Source: Deltaproteobacteria bacterium
GTDB taxonomy: Bacteria > Desulfobacterota > Binatia > Binatales > Binataceae
Length of the DNA: 55,187 nucleotides
Reading direction: 5' to 3'
Assembly: GCA_021799495.1 (NCBI GenBank)
Contig: JAJZAI010000021.1
Span: forward strand, 1 to 55,187
A program made the translations under genes and the position numbers. The notes under the pieces are model-generated. The model made no database searches, had not been told where the DNA came from, and worked only from the letters and a program-made list of their open reading frames with translations. This document shows, piece by piece, positions 1 through 8,529 of this stretch; the first letter of the stretch is position 1, and each line of letters begins with the position of its first letter.

Positions 1-75
1 CCCATGGCCCGTCCCCTATGCATGAGGCTAGGCGCCGGCTCCATCGCCGGCGTAACCCTCGATACTGCATAGCCG

Positions 76-1383
76 GTGACGGGCCAACCCGTTCATCCGG
101 TCATATCGCCTGCTCCGCCGACGACGAACCCGAAAACCGCGCGCAGCCTGCGTGCGCTCGATATCGTGAACCTCCTTCAAGCCGATATCGGCGCCGGCGT
201 CGGACCATTCCTCGCCGTATATCTGATGGCGGCGCGGCGCTGGCGGCCGGAGATGATCGGTCTGACGCTCTCCGCTCAGGGACTCGCCTCGGTGCTTGCG
301 CAAACTCCTGGCGGAGCGTTGGTCGATTATCTCTGGCGCAAACGGTTATTGATCGCCGCCGGCGCGATCGGCGTCGGCATTGGCAGCCTAGCGACCATCC
401 ATGCGCACAGCCGTCGTGCGGTCATCGCAGCGCAAGCGTTCACCGGCGCCGCCGGAGTTCTGCTCGGACCCGCGATCGCCGCGGTGACGCTCGGCCTCGT
501 TGGTCGCGCGGCGTTCTCACGGCGAATCGGCCGCAATGAATCGTTCAATCACGCCGGCAATGTTATCGCGGCGGCAATTGCCGGGCTGATCGGAAAGATA
601 TGGGGACCGTCGGCGATTTTTGAATTCGCCGCGCTTGCCAGCCTTGCGACCGCGGGCGCGGCGCTGGCGATCGACGAACGGCAAATCGATCATGACCTTG
701 CCCGCGAGGCGCCACCGGACGGCGAAACCGCGAAACGCTTTGCCGGGATGCGTGAGCTTCCTTCGGATCGGCGCATTCCAACTTTCTTTGGATGCGCGGT
801 GTTGTTTCATTTCGCAAACGCCGCGATGCTGCCGCTGGTCGGCCAGCGGCTCGCCGCTGAAAGCCGCGCCAACGCCACGCTTTATATGTCGGCGTGCATC
901 CTGGTTGCTCAGGCCGTGATGGCGATCGTCGCGCCGCTCGCCGGGCGCGCAGCCCGGGTCGGGCGCAAGAGCGTATTGATGGCCGGATTCGCGGCGCTGC
1001 CGCTTCGCGGCATCCTCTATACCTTCAGTTCCGCGCCTTGGTACTTGATTTCAGTGCAAGCGCTCGACGGAATCGGCGCCGGCGTCTTCGGCGTGGTCGC
1101 CGTAATTATAATCTCGGATTTGGCGCGCGGCACCGGTCGCTTCAACCTGATGCAGGGCGCGCTGGCCACGGTCATCGGCGTCGGCGCATCGGCCAGCAAT
1201 TTCCTGACCGGAGTCGTCGTACAGCATGCCGGCTACAACGCCGGCTTTATTGTCCTGTCGGCGATCGCCGCATCCGCGTTGGCGGCGTTGGCATTTGCGA
1301 TGCCTGAGACGCTGCCAGCCGATGAAGCCGCGTCGGCGCTTACGGAAATCGCCGACGACTCCGGCTACAGGCACCGGCAATAG
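76..1383 (+). CDS. MFS transporter, 12-TM type
   Basis: This is a 435-residue polytopic inner-membrane protein of the major facilitator superfamily, with alternating hydrophobic segments over most of its length. The early loop after the second helix (GGALVDYLWRKRLL, about residues 78-91) resembles the MFS loop motif G-x-x-x-D-x-x-x-R-R, and a similar motif (GRAARVGRKSVL) follows the central loop at the start of the second half. The central loop, about residues 200-235, is charged and Pro-rich, as expected between two six-helix bundles. The substrate cannot be read from the sequence; small-molecule or drug efflux is the family default. The start is a GTG without a clear Shine-Dalgarno site. 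It stands alone and convergent to rsmI, with 15 bases between the two stops. Confidence 0.85.
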   Translation: MTGQPVHPVISPAPPTTNPKTARSLRALDIVNLLQADIGAGVGPFLAVYLMAARRWRPEMIGLTLSAQGLASVLAQTPGGALVDYLWRKRLLIAAGAIGVGIGSLATIHAHSRRAVIAAQAFTGAAGVLLGPAIAAVTLGLVGRAAFSRRIGRNESFNHAGNVIAAAIAGLIGKIWGPSAIFEFAALASLATAGAALAIDERQIDHDLAREAPPDGETAKRFAGMRELPSDRRIPTFFGCAVLFHFANAAMLPLVGQRLAAESRANATLYMSACILVAQAVMAIVAPLAGRAARVGRKSVLMAGFAALPLRGILYTFSSAPWYLISVQALDGIGAGVFGVVAVIIISDLARGTGRFNLMQGALATVIGVGASASNFLTGVVVQHAGYNAGFIVLSAIAASALAALAFAMPETLPADEAASALTEIADDSGYRHRQ

Positions 1384-1398
1384 CCATTTGCGCACGGC

Positions 1399-2277
1399 TT
1401 ATTGGACGTCTTCGTCGCGGCCACGGCGGGCGAGTTCGCGCTGATAGAGCGCTCGGCGGCTCTGACCGGTCAGCTTCGCGATCACGGCGCTCGCCTGCTT
1501 GAGGCTGAGTCCGGCATCGATTAATTTGGCGACCGTCAGCGCGCCGCCCGCGCTTTCATCGAATTGTTCCTGCTCCGATTCGGGCGCGCCGCCAACGACG
1601 ATCGTGATTTCGCCGCGCGCCTCCTGATTCGCAAAGCGATCGCGCAGTTCGCCGAGCGCGCCGCGCCGCGTCTCTTCGTATGTTTTCGTGATCTCGCGAA
1701 CCACCACGGCCGGCCGGTCTTCACCGAACGCAGCTGCCATCTCGGCCAAGGTCCCGCTCAGCCGGCGCGGCGATTCGTAAAAGATTATCGTTCGGGTTTC
1801 GCGCGCCAACTTCGCGAGCGCCGCGCGCCGCGCGCTCTCGCGCGCCGGAAGAAAACCCTCGAAGACGAAGCGATCGGTCGGCAGGCCGGAGACCGACAGC
1901 GCCGCGATCGCCGCCGACGGCCCCGGCACGGCGGCGACGCGAATTCCCGCGTCGAGCGCCGCGCGCACCAGCCGAAACCCGGGATCGGAGATCGCCGGCG
2001 TGCCGGCGTCGCTAATCAATGCGACCGATTCTCCAGCGCGCATCCGGTCGATCAGTTCGGACGTGCGCCGGCGCTCGTTGTGCTCGAAATAACTGACGGT
2101 CGGCGTGCGAATCTGTAGCGCCGCCAGCATCCGACCCGCGCGCCGCGTATCCTCGGAGGCGATCAAATCGGCCTCGGCGAGGACGCGGCGCGCCCGCGGA
2201 CTCAGGTCTTCCGGATTTCCGATCGGTGTGGCGACGACATATAGCGCGCCCGCGGCGCGATCGCCGGCCACCGCCAT
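1399..2277 (-). CDS. rsmI: 16S rRNA (cytidine-1402-2'-O)-methyltransferase RsmI
   Basis: This cytoplasmic SAM-dependent tetrapyrrole-methylase-fold enzyme methylates the ribose of C1402 in 16S rRNA at the decoding centre. The 292-residue length is normal for the family. Diagnostic segments are VVATPIGNPEDLSPRA near the N-terminus, ASEDTRR, the SAM-binding stretch ALISDAGTPAISDPG, and VPGPSAAIAALSVSGLP followed by FEGFLP. The C-terminal part (LTVAKLIDAGLSLKQASAVI) is the small helical domain seen in many RsmI proteins. It lies 13 bases downstream of the stop of the SnoaL-like gene on the same strand, so they may be cotranscribed, though the functions are unrelated. The call is secure from family motifs. 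Confidence 0.95.
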   Translation of the reverse strand: MAVAGDRAAGALYVVATPIGNPEDLSPRARRVLAEADLIASEDTRRAGRMLAALQIRTPTVSYFEHNERRRTSELIDRMRAGESVALISDAGTPAISDPGFRLVRAALDAGIRVAAVPGPSAAIAALSVSGLPTDRFVFEGFLPARESARRAALAKLARETRTIIFYESPRRLSGTLAEMAAAFGEDRPAVVVREITKTYEETRRGALGELRDRFANQEARGEITIVVGGAPESEQEQFDESAGGALTVAKLIDAGLSLKQASAVIAKLTGQSRRALYQRELARRGRDEDVQ

Positions 2278-2290
2278 CGAACGCCCCCGC

Positions 2291-2737
2291 TCAGCCTTTT
2301 TGCGGCTGGCGCGGCTCCATCCGCAACGCCTTGAAGCGGCGCGACTGGAATTTCCACTGGTCGCCCTGCTTCACGTACTCGTCGTTGTAATAGCCGGTGC
2401 CGATCCAGGCCATGTCGTTGCTCGCGTCGCGCAATTCGACATAGCAGCGTCCGGACGCTTTGCCGCCGCCTTTGAGTTCGATCACGTGATTGTGGATGTA
2501 CGGGCGGGGCGTCAGGTTCGCGAGGCCGTCCTTGTACATCTTCAAAAGATTGGCGCGGCCGGTGCTGTTGCTCTCCGAATTGTGACCAAGGATCGTGAAG
2601 GAGCCGTCTTCCACGAACAGATTGACGATCCCCTCGACGTCGCCCTGCCACACGCAATCGCAGTAACGCTGCGGCAATTCGCGGATACTCTCGCGATCGG
2701 CAAGTTCAGTTACAAGCTGCTCGATGCCTTTGGCCAT
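2291..2737 (-). CDS. SnoaL-like / NTF2-fold protein
   Basis: This 148-residue protein has the pattern of the NTF2-like superfamily, SnoaL_4 type. An N-terminal helix (ELADRESIRELPQRYCDCVWQGD) is followed by VNLFVEDGSFTI, then HNHVIELKGGGKASGRCYVEL and a closing strand WKFQSRRFKALRM. This is the layout of the cone-shaped alpha+beta barrel found in small dehydratases, isomerases and ring-hydroxylating dioxygenase beta subunits. No catalytic role can be assigned, because the polar pocket residues vary among family members. The neighbouring SDR upstream on the same strand suggests shared use in small-molecule catabolism, which is inference from context only. The ATG start is followed directly by a family-typical N-terminus. 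Confidence 0.75.
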   Translation of the reverse strand: MAKGIEQLVTELADRESIRELPQRYCDCVWQGDVEGIVNLFVEDGSFTILGHNSESNSTGRANLLKMYKDGLANLTPRPYIHNHVIELKGGGKASGRCYVELRDASNDMAWIGTGYYNDEYVKQGDQWKFQSRRFKALRMEPRQPQKG

Positions 2738-2881
2738 CGTGATTCTCCTTCGATGCTCAATAATCCCGTTGACGCGCTTTTGCCATCGCCGCGCAACGGC
2801 GGTCGGGCTATCCGTTCGACGATCAGCGCCGGACCATATTCATCGGCCGCCCGCCGGATCGCGGGCGCGACGCGGCGCCGG

Positions 2882-3670
2882 TCAGTGCTGGCCGCCCATC
2901 CGATGGCCGGCGGTCCATCCGCCGTCCACGACCACCGCCTGTCCCGTTATGAACGAGGCGTCGTCCGAGCACAGGAACAGCGCCGTGCGCGCGATCTCCT
3001 CGGGCTGGCCGGTGCGCTGCAACAGATGCATCGACGCGGCGCCCTTGCGCGCGCGCTCGCGCTTTTCCGCGGAAAGCTTGTCGTAGCCGGTTTCCGAAAG
3101 CGGCGTGGTGATTACGCCGGGACAGATGCAGTTCACGCGGATTCCCTGCTCCGAGTAATCCATCGCCATCGATTTGGTCAGCAGAATTACGCCGGCCTTG
3201 GCCGCGCAGTAGTGAGCCATCCGCCGGATCCCTTCGATTCCCGCGACCGAGGCGGTGCTGAGGATCACGCCGCGGGTCTTGAGCAGTTCGGGAATCGCAT
3301 ATTTGCAGCCGAGAAATACGCCCTTCAGATCGACATCGACCACGCGATCCCATTCTTCCTCGGACATCTGATGCAGCGGGCGGGCGAAGCCGATGCCGGC
3401 GTTGTTGTAGATGATATCGAGACGGCCGAAATGCTTGACGGTTTCGGCGACCATCCGCTCGGCGTCGGCGGCTTTGGAAACGTCGGCTTTAAGCGCGATC
3501 GCCTTGCCGCCCGCCTGTGTGATTTCGCCGACGACTTTCCGCGCGTCTTCTTCCTTCCAATCGGCGACGGCGACGCTCGCCCCCTCACTCGCGAACAGCA
3601 GCGAAGTGGCGCGTCCGATTCCGGAACCGCCGCCGGTGATAAGAGCGATTTTGTTGTCGAGCTTGCCCAT
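2882..3670 (-). CDS. SDR-family NAD(P)-dependent oxidoreductase
   Basis: This is a classical short-chain dehydrogenase/reductase of 262 residues. It shows the cofactor-binding TGGGSGIG motif (residues 13-20), the structural NNAG motif (89-92), the catalytic Ser141, Tyr154 and Lys158 in the S-x12-Y-x3-K arrangement, and the closing FITGQAVVVDGGWTAGH. Asp37 after the second beta strand suggests a preference for NAD(H). I chose the internal ATG at 3670 because a GGGAG Shine-Dalgarno-like sequence precedes it and the family alignment begins there. The frame is open for 70 further codons upstream, but these encode an Arg-rich non-family sequence. The substrate is unknown. It is upstream of the SnoaL-like gene with a 144-base gap. 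Confidence 0.9.
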   Translation of the reverse strand: MGKLDNKIALITGGGSGIGRATSLLFASEGASVAVADWKEEDARKVVGEITQAGGKAIALKADVSKAADAERMVAETVKHFGRLDIIYNNAGIGFARPLHQMSEEEWDRVVDVDLKGVFLGCKYAIPELLKTRGVILSTASVAGIEGIRRMAHYCAAKAGVILLTKSMAMDYSEQGIRVNCICPGVITTPLSETGYDKLSAEKRERARKGAASMHLLQRTGQPEEIARTALFLCSDDASFITGQAVVVDGGWTAGHRMGGQH

Positions 3671-4013
3671 GATGAAAAAATCTCCCCAAGTTAATCCCCG
3701 CCGATCGGTCGGGGCCACAAAAGTCGCAGAATAGCCCGCCCGGCATCCAATTTGGAAACGCCTCCGGCGGCGCCGCCACAATGAGCCGTCCGCCGGCGGT
3801 TCGTCGTTGAAAGCGGGTTTTCCCCGAAAAACTTTTGATGGCCGTTCAAAGCAAGCGCGGCATGCGAAAGCTATATTCAAAAATCATTTGCGATGATTTC
3901 AGCTTGATTGGAGCTAACCGCGCGTAATAATATTTTGATTGTTCTAATTGAAGATGACATCAAAGCAAAACAATGAATTATTCTATATGCATGTATTAAG
4001 GAGCCAAAAGGCT
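3671..4013. other. Intergenic region, AT-rich promoter-like stretch
   Basis: These 343 bases separate the divergent SDR and secreted-protein genes. The half next to the SDR gene is ordinary high-GC DNA. From about 3880 to 4000 the sequence becomes markedly AT-rich (for example AATAATATTTTGATT around 3925-3940), unlike the surrounding chromosome. This is where promoter elements for the secreted protein at 4014 should lie. I cannot fix a -35/-10 pair with confidence. An AAGGAG ribosome-binding site at 3998-4003 sits 10 bases before the ATG at 4014. Confidence 0.5.
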
Positions 4014-4526
4014 ATGAGAAAAGCTCTCGTGCTTGCCGGATTGGCGTGTTTGATCCCGATTCGGGCGATCGCCGCCGCGCCCAAACTCGCGGGGACATAC
4101 GCGATGACCTACAACGAGTTCTGCCAGGTCACGCTCGATGTCGCCAACGGCACGGACACCGACAGCACCACGTCGCAGTCGTTCGTCGCGAGCATCACGA
4201 CCGTTAACGACGGCAAAATCTCGATATCCACGGCCACGGCGACCTTCACTCCCAAAACCGGCACGGTCGCGCTGAGCGCCACTGGCACCAAAGGTTCCAT
4301 CCTCATTATTCCGGGCCTCAGCGGAACAAACGAAACGATGGCGCCGCAATCCTTCAGCGGAACCGCTCCCTATTCCACGACCACGACGACATTTACGATG
4401 AATGGCGTCACCTTCGATGCGGCGTACGGCATGATCGTGCTCGGCGTTGCGAAATATGTGAGCTTCACGGCGATCGATCCGGCCAAGCCCGCATGCGTGA
4501 TTCAGGGCACGGCGATGCATCAGTAA
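4014..4526 (+). CDS. Secreted Thr/Ser-rich protein of unknown function
   Basis: I do not recognise a family. The 170-residue product starts with a clear Sec signal peptide (MRKALVLAGLACLIPIRAIAAAP, cleavage near residue 21-23). The mature part is rich in Thr, Ser and Gly and looks like an extended beta structure, with alternating polar and hydrophobic residues such as GKISISTATATFTPKTGTVALSATG. It has two cysteines, one in NEFCQVTL and one in PACVIQG near the C-terminus, which could form a disulfide. I chose the ATG at 4014 over upstream in-frame ATGs because of the AAGGAG at 3998-4003 and because the signal peptide begins there. Its upstream region is AT-rich, as is that of the broken secreted gene at 46125. 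Confidence 0.7.
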   Translation: MRKALVLAGLACLIPIRAIAAAPKLAGTYAMTYNEFCQVTLDVANGTDTDSTTSQSFVASITTVNDGKISISTATATFTPKTGTVALSATGTKGSILIIPGLSGTNETMAPQSFSGTAPYSTTTTTFTMNGVTFDAAYGMIVLGVAKYVSFTAIDPAKPACVIQGTAMHQ

Positions 4527-4544
4527 CCGCCCGCTTTTGCGCGC

Positions 4545-4588
4545 GCGGACGGGACGATCGGCTCCATCACGCCGATCGTTCCGTCCGC
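4545..4588. terminator. Strong hairpin between convergent genes
   Basis: An 18-bp inverted repeat with one mismatch (arms 4545-4562 and 4571-4588, loop 4563-4570) follows the stop of the secreted-protein gene at 4526. On the plus strand it is followed by A residues rather than T, so it is not a textbook intrinsic terminator for that gene. It may still stabilise the 3' end of the mRNA. Confidence 0.5.
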
Positions 4589-4620
4589 AAAAAAAAAGAC
4601 CGATCCGCGATGGATCGGCC
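4589..4620 (-). terminator. Rho-independent terminator of the zinc-ribbon gene
   Basis: Read on the minus strand, a hairpin with arms at 4612-4620 and 4598-4606 and a 5-base loop is followed by a run of nine T residues (4597-4589). It lies 24 bases past the stop of the minus-strand gene ending at 4644. Confidence 0.8.
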
Positions 4621-4643
4621 AGGCAAAAAGCGAGGACCGCGTC

Positions 4644-4922
4644 CTATTTGGATTCTGGATGGGCGAGGCGGTCCAGCATTTTCACGATCTTGTCCCAGGT
4701 GAACCACGCGCCGTGGCGCTTCGGACAAACCAATCCGCCGGTGCCGTGCTCGGAGTCGGGAACGAGTTTCTGTTCGCATTCCGGGCAGGTGGCTTCGGCG
4801 CTTTTTTGGGCGCGCATTTTCTCGAGCAGTTCCTGATCGCGCTTGCGCGCCCATTCGTTTTCACGCGCGGCCTCGACGTCCTGCAATTTCTGGCCGAAGC
4901 GATCTCTTTCGTCGTTGCTCAT
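4644..4922 (-). CDS. Small zinc-ribbon protein
   Basis: A 92-residue cytoplasmic protein. The first 40 residues form a charged helix or coiled coil (DERDRFGQKLQDVEAARENEW). The second half carries a metal-site pattern, Cys46-x2-Cys49 in CPEC and Cys66-x3-His70 in CPKRHGAWF. It resembles the TFIIB-type zinc-ribbon domain of small bacterial proteins (CP-x-C-x-G-x-W), but His70 takes the place of the usual fourth Cys. The function is unknown. The ATG start is preceded by a purine-rich sequence, and a strong intrinsic terminator follows the gene. The FmdB-like gene, also a zinc ribbon, lies 49 bases upstream on the same strand. Confidence 0.7.
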   Translation of the reverse strand: MSNDERDRFGQKLQDVEAARENEWARKRDQELLEKMRAQKSAEATCPECEQKLVPDSEHGTGGLVCPKRHGAWFTWDKIVKMLDRLAHPESK

Positions 4923-4971
4923 TATTTTCCTCGCCGGCGGCTGATTCCTGATCGAAGCGCCGCGCCCGCGC

Positions 4972-5307
4972 TCATTCCATGTCCTTGATTAGTTTTCCAG
5001 TGCGCGCTTTTTCGACGGTTTCGTCAAATTTCGATCCGAGATCGACGCCCATCTCGCCCGCGCGTTTCTTCGCCCACAGCCCGACATTGCGCGAATCGCC
5101 GTAAAACGATTCGTCCGGCCGCCGCGAGGTATCCAGATTCGCAAGCCGCGACGCTTCGCTCTCGACCACCGCGAACGACGACATCACGCGCCGGGTGCGC
5201 GCGCTCGCGCAATGCGGACAGGCTGGCCGCGAGGCGCGCTTCGATCCAAGCATCACGTGCGCGGAGATACGGCCGCAGTCGGCACATTCAAACTCAAAGA
5301 TTGGCAT
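4972..5307 (-). CDS. FmdB-family zinc-ribbon protein
   Basis: This 111-residue protein opens with MPIFEFECADCGRISAHVML and a second Cys pair in RPACPHCAS, giving Cys8-x2-Cys11 and Cys30-x2-Cys33. This is the FmdB/CxxC_CxxC_SSSS putative regulatory zinc ribbon found at the N-terminus of many short bacterial proteins. The remainder (FYGDSRNVGLWAKKRAGEMGV and a C-terminal DETVEKARTGKLIKDM) is hydrophilic and helical. The role of the family is not established: the name derives from a gene near formamidase/formamide-related loci and regulation was proposed. It probably forms a unit with the downstream small zinc-ribbon gene. Confidence 0.75.
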   Translation of the reverse strand: MPIFEFECADCGRISAHVMLGSKRASRPACPHCASARTRRVMSSFAVVESEASRLANLDTSRRPDESFYGDSRNVGLWAKKRAGEMGVDLGSKFDETVEKARTGKLIKDME

Positions 5308-5435
5308 CGCAACTCAAGGATAATCGAGCGCCCATCCAGCGGCAATTGACTCGTCACCGCTGGTCGCCGAAAACCGCGACGCCGTGCTGGTGCGGTCGCG
5401 CCAACAACCGTATTTTTCGGCGCGAAGAGACTGGG

Positions 5436-5663
5436 TCAGGAAAAGCGGCGTCCGCCCAGATAGGGCGACACCAGCGAACTTCCCGCAAACAACACGACTC
5501 CAATCGCCAATACCGTCAGGCCGGTTATCACCCACCACGTGGAACCGTCGGTCAACCCGAGGATAATCATCACGACGCCCCATCCGGGCAGCAGCAGCGA
5601 CACGATCAGCCGCATCACGAAGCTGACCGCGCGTTCCGCCTGGCTCGACCCTTCGTTCGCCAT
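5436..5663 (-). CDS. Small two-helix membrane protein
   Basis: A hypothetical protein of about 75 residues with two membrane segments (FVMRLIVSLLLPGWGVVMIILGL and WWVITGLTVLAIGVVLFAG) and short charged ends. I recognise no family. The frame is open further upstream, with alternative starts at 5684 (ATG) and 5693 (TTG). I prefer the ATG at 5663 because a GAGGG lies just upstream. It sits 21 bases or more downstream of the GT39 gene on the same strand and may be cotranscribed with it. Confidence 0.55.
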   Translation of the reverse strand: MANEGSSQAERAVSFVMRLIVSLLLPGWGVVMIILGLTDGSTWWVITGLTVLAIGVVLFAGSSLVSPYLGGRRFS

Positions 5664-5714
5664 CTGACCCTCATTCGCGACCATGGCTGCCAATCGATGC
5701 GTCGCGACCGTCCC

Positions 5715-7547
5715 CTATTTAACCGACCCCGTGTCCGTCTTCAATCCGGCGCCCGCTTCGACTGGCGTCGCGGCCGGCGCACGCATCAGGTAGAGCGTCG
5801 GCTGATTCCCGCCGAGCGCGCCCGAATGCATCACGACAACCAGCGCCCGGCGTACCGGCGGAGCGAGCAGGACCAATTCGGTCGGCCGGGCGATCAGATA
5901 CGTGGGACGGCTTCCCGCCGGGCCGATGCGGGCGAGTTCGCGCGGCAGATGCGGTATCGCGCCGCGGTAATACCAGGCCACTTCTTCGTCATTAACGGCC
6001 ACGTACAACCGATCGCCATCGACGCGCGCTTCGACACGCCGCACAAACGGGCCGAGGCATACCGTGCCGGCCTCTATCGGCCTGAGCACGCCGGCGAACA
6101 GAACGCTGCCGGCCAGGCTGATGAGGCCGATTCCGGCGCCCGCGATTGCCGTCGTCCGCCGCCGCAACCCGGATATCGCGATCAGCCCGCCGGCGGCCGT
6201 CGCGGCGATGAAAATTGCGAATGGAATTTGGAGCGTCCTGACGCCGCTCAAAAAGATGTTCGCGTAGGAAGCGTCGCTCGACTCCAAATGGGCTTGAAGC
6301 GGCGCCAAATGGATGCCCGCGCGCATCACGGCGACGAGCGCGATCATCGCCACCGGCATGGCGACCGCAATCGCCCACGCGATCGCATCGCGGACGCGCG
6401 CGGCGGCCGTGTTGTCCCGGAGCGCGCCCACGAACAATCCGGCGTAGAGCATCGCGAACGGCGGAATCGCCGGCAGGATATAGTCGTCGCGTTTGGCGCT
6501 GCCGAGCGAAAACAGAATTACGACGGCCAAGGCGAGCGCGGCGTAACAGCGAATCGCGCCACGCTTCGATTCGTCGAAACCGCCTACAAAGGCCGCGATT
6601 AGCAGCGGCGCCGCGAGCAGGCTGAGCGGCATCATCGCGCCCAACAATCGCGCGACGATGTAGTAAACCGGACGCGCCGCCTCGCCCGTGCCACCCATCG
6701 CGGCCGGCATGAAATGGCCGAAATTCTCATCGAAAAAGACGCCGCCCCAATCCCGCGAGCGGCCGGCGATAAACGCCGGAACGTACCACGCCGCGCCGAT
6801 CGCGAGCGCGATCGCAAGCATCCCGTAGGGCCATCCGCGCCGCGCGAACCTGAGCGGATTATCACGTTCCAGCGGGATATAGATAAGCGCGGCGAGGCCC
6901 GCCAGAACGATCACGACAGGGCCTTTTGTGAGCACGCCAAGCCCCAGAAACACGCCCGCCGCGAGCGGTCCGGCGCGTCCCGAGGCGCCATTTAATGGCC
7001 CGCGCATCGCCCGCCACGCACCGAGCAGCAGCAGCGTCATCACCATGTCGGTCAGGGCGACATTCGCGCGCACCGCGAAGCCATAGCTGCCCACAAGAAA
7101 AAGAAACGCGAGCCATCCGCCGACGGCGCCAAAATCCGCCGCCGCCCAGTCCGTCGCCATCGCGGCGACGCTCGCGCCCGCGGCCAGCGACGGCAACCGC
7201 GCCTCGGTCTGCGTAATCGGCCCGCCGCGCAGCCACGGCCAGATCGATCCAAGCCAGTAAAACATCGGCGGCTTGCGCTCGACGTAGCCGTAATAATCCA
7301 GCGGCAGCAGCCAATTCCCATGCTTGACGATATCGACGATCCACTGCGCCGACTGGGTTTCAGCGTCCTTGTCGAAGGGCGCGCGCATCCCGGGCGTCAT
7401 CAGCGCGAGCGCGATCGCGAAAGCGGCGAGCGCGCGCGCAATCCTCCGCCCGGCCGCGCCCGCGGCGCCATTTTGCGTCCCGGCCGGTACGGCGGCGCCG
7501 CCCAAGGCCGCCGGCGCGGCCGTCCGTTCCGCCCTGCCCTGCTCCAT
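5715..7547 (-). CDS. GT39/ArnT-like membrane glycosyltransferase
   Basis: A 610-residue integral membrane protein with around a dozen hydrophobic segments. The N-terminal half carries features of the PMT/ArnT (GT-C fold) family: an acidic loop after the first helix (PFDKDAETQSAQWIVDIVKHGNWLLP, near residues 57-82), then YVERKPPMFYWLGS, where Arg-Lys-Pro-Pro is the classic substrate-loop sequence of these enzymes. Such proteins transfer sugars from polyprenyl-phosphate donors to lipid A or proteins on the periplasmic face. The acceptor here is unknown. The C-terminal soluble part (after about residue 490) is probably periplasmic. The ATG at 7547 lacks a convincing Shine-Dalgarno sequence. It lies 17 bases downstream of the isoaspartyl peptidase stop on the same strand. 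Confidence 0.8.
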   Translation of the reverse strand: MEQGRAERTAAPAALGGAAVPAGTQNGAAGAAGRRIARALAAFAIALALMTPGMRAPFDKDAETQSAQWIVDIVKHGNWLLPLDYYGYVERKPPMFYWLGSIWPWLRGGPITQTEARLPSLAAGASVAAMATDWAAADFGAVGGWLAFLFLVGSYGFAVRANVALTDMVMTLLLLGAWRAMRGPLNGASGRAGPLAAGVFLGLGVLTKGPVVIVLAGLAALIYIPLERDNPLRFARRGWPYGMLAIALAIGAAWYVPAFIAGRSRDWGGVFFDENFGHFMPAAMGGTGEAARPVYYIVARLLGAMMPLSLLAAPLLIAAFVGGFDESKRGAIRCYAALALAVVILFSLGSAKRDDYILPAIPPFAMLYAGLFVGALRDNTAAARVRDAIAWAIAVAMPVAMIALVAVMRAGIHLAPLQAHLESSDASYANIFLSGVRTLQIPFAIFIAATAAGGLIAISGLRRRTTAIAGAGIGLISLAGSVLFAGVLRPIEAGTVCLGPFVRRVEARVDGDRLYVAVNDEEVAWYYRGAIPHLPRELARIGPAGSRPTYLIARPTELVLLAPPVRRALVVVMHSGALGGNQPTLYLMRAPAATPVEAGAGLKTDTGSVK

Positions 7548-7564
7548 CGGAGGTTCAGCTTATG

Positions 7565-8524
7565 CTATCCGGCGACGGCCAGCATCGACGGCGGCGCCAG
7601 ATGGCGTATTCCGGCGGACGGAGTGAACGTGGCGATCTCCATCGCCGGCGCGTTGTGGGCGAAACCGATTCGGCCTTTCGCGTCAATCAGAATCACGCCG
7701 GCTTCGGCGCCTTCAAGCGCCCGCAACGCGAACTCCGCCGCGCGCGACGGCTCGCGCCGCGCCACGGCCTCGACGGCGATGCGGCACAATCCGGCCCGCA
7801 TGATCGCCTCGCCCGATCCGGTGGCCGACGCGGCGCCGCGCGCCGACGCGAACAATCCGGCGCCGATTATGGCCGAATCGCCGATCCGCCCCGGCAGCTT
7901 GCCGGGCACGCCGCCGGTCGAAGTGGCGGCGGCAAGGTTGCCGAAACGATCGCGCGCGACCGCGCCGACCGTGCCATGCTCGCGAGCGGGATCGGCCGGC
8001 GCTTCCGCCGCGCTTTTGCCGATCGCTTCGCGAGTCTGAATCCAGCGCTCGCGCGCGCGCTGGCTAATCAGCTCGCCCGGACGGCAAAGCGGAATTCCCG
8101 CCCGCCGCGCGATTCGCTCCGCCCCCGCTCCTGCCATCAGCAGATGCGGCGTCAGCTCCATCACGGCGCGCGCCAGCCGAATCGGATTGCGCACGCGCGT
8201 GATCAACACCACGCCGCCGGCGCGAATCGCCGTCTTGCGCGGCGCCGCGATAGTGTCGGCGCAGATCACGGCCGCGTCCATCTCAACCCGCCCATCGGTG
8301 GTGAGCAAAGAGCCGTAGCCGGCGTTGAAGAAGGGATCGTCCTCAAGCGCGGTCACCGCCGCGATTACGGCGTCGAGCGCCGCGCCGCCGCCGCGCAGGA
8401 TTTCCGCGCCGCGCGCAATCGCGGCGAGCAATCCGCGCCGGCGCGCCGGACGGTCGGCCGGCAGGGCGCGCCCGCCCGCGCCGCCATGCACGATCATCGC
8501 GGAACCGGTCGGCGAATTCTCCAT
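7565..8524 (-). CDS. iaaA: Isoaspartyl peptidase / L-asparaginase, type 2 (Ntn hydrolase)
   Basis: A 319-residue plant-type asparaginase, which is a precursor cleaved autocatalytically to alpha and beta chains. The nucleophile is Thr185 in the HGTVGAVA motif, which would become the N-terminus of the beta chain. Other family landmarks are the N-terminal IVHGGAGG, FNAGYGSLLTTDGRVEMDAAV, and in the beta chain ATSTGGVPGKLPGRIGDSAIIGAG and ATGSGEAIMR. Known enzymes hydrolyse isoaspartyl dipeptides and L-asparagine in the cytoplasm and serve in protein-damage salvage. It begins 5 bases after the stop of the Tam-like methyltransferase, so the two are likely one transcript. Specificity for isoAsp versus Asn is not decidable from the sequence. 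Confidence 0.9.
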   Translation of the reverse strand: MENSPTGSAMIVHGGAGGRALPADRPARRRGLLAAIARGAEILRGGGAALDAVIAAVTALEDDPFFNAGYGSLLTTDGRVEMDAAVICADTIAAPRKTAIRAGGVVLITRVRNPIRLARAVMELTPHLLMAGAGAERIARRAGIPLCRPGELISQRARERWIQTREAIGKSAAEAPADPAREHGTVGAVARDRFGNLAAATSTGGVPGKLPGRIGDSAIIGAGLFASARGAASATGSGEAIMRAGLCRIAVEAVARREPSRAAEFALRALEGAEAGVILIDAKGRIGFAHNAPAMEIATFTPSAGIRHLAPPSMLAVAG

Positions 8525-8529
8525 GTACT

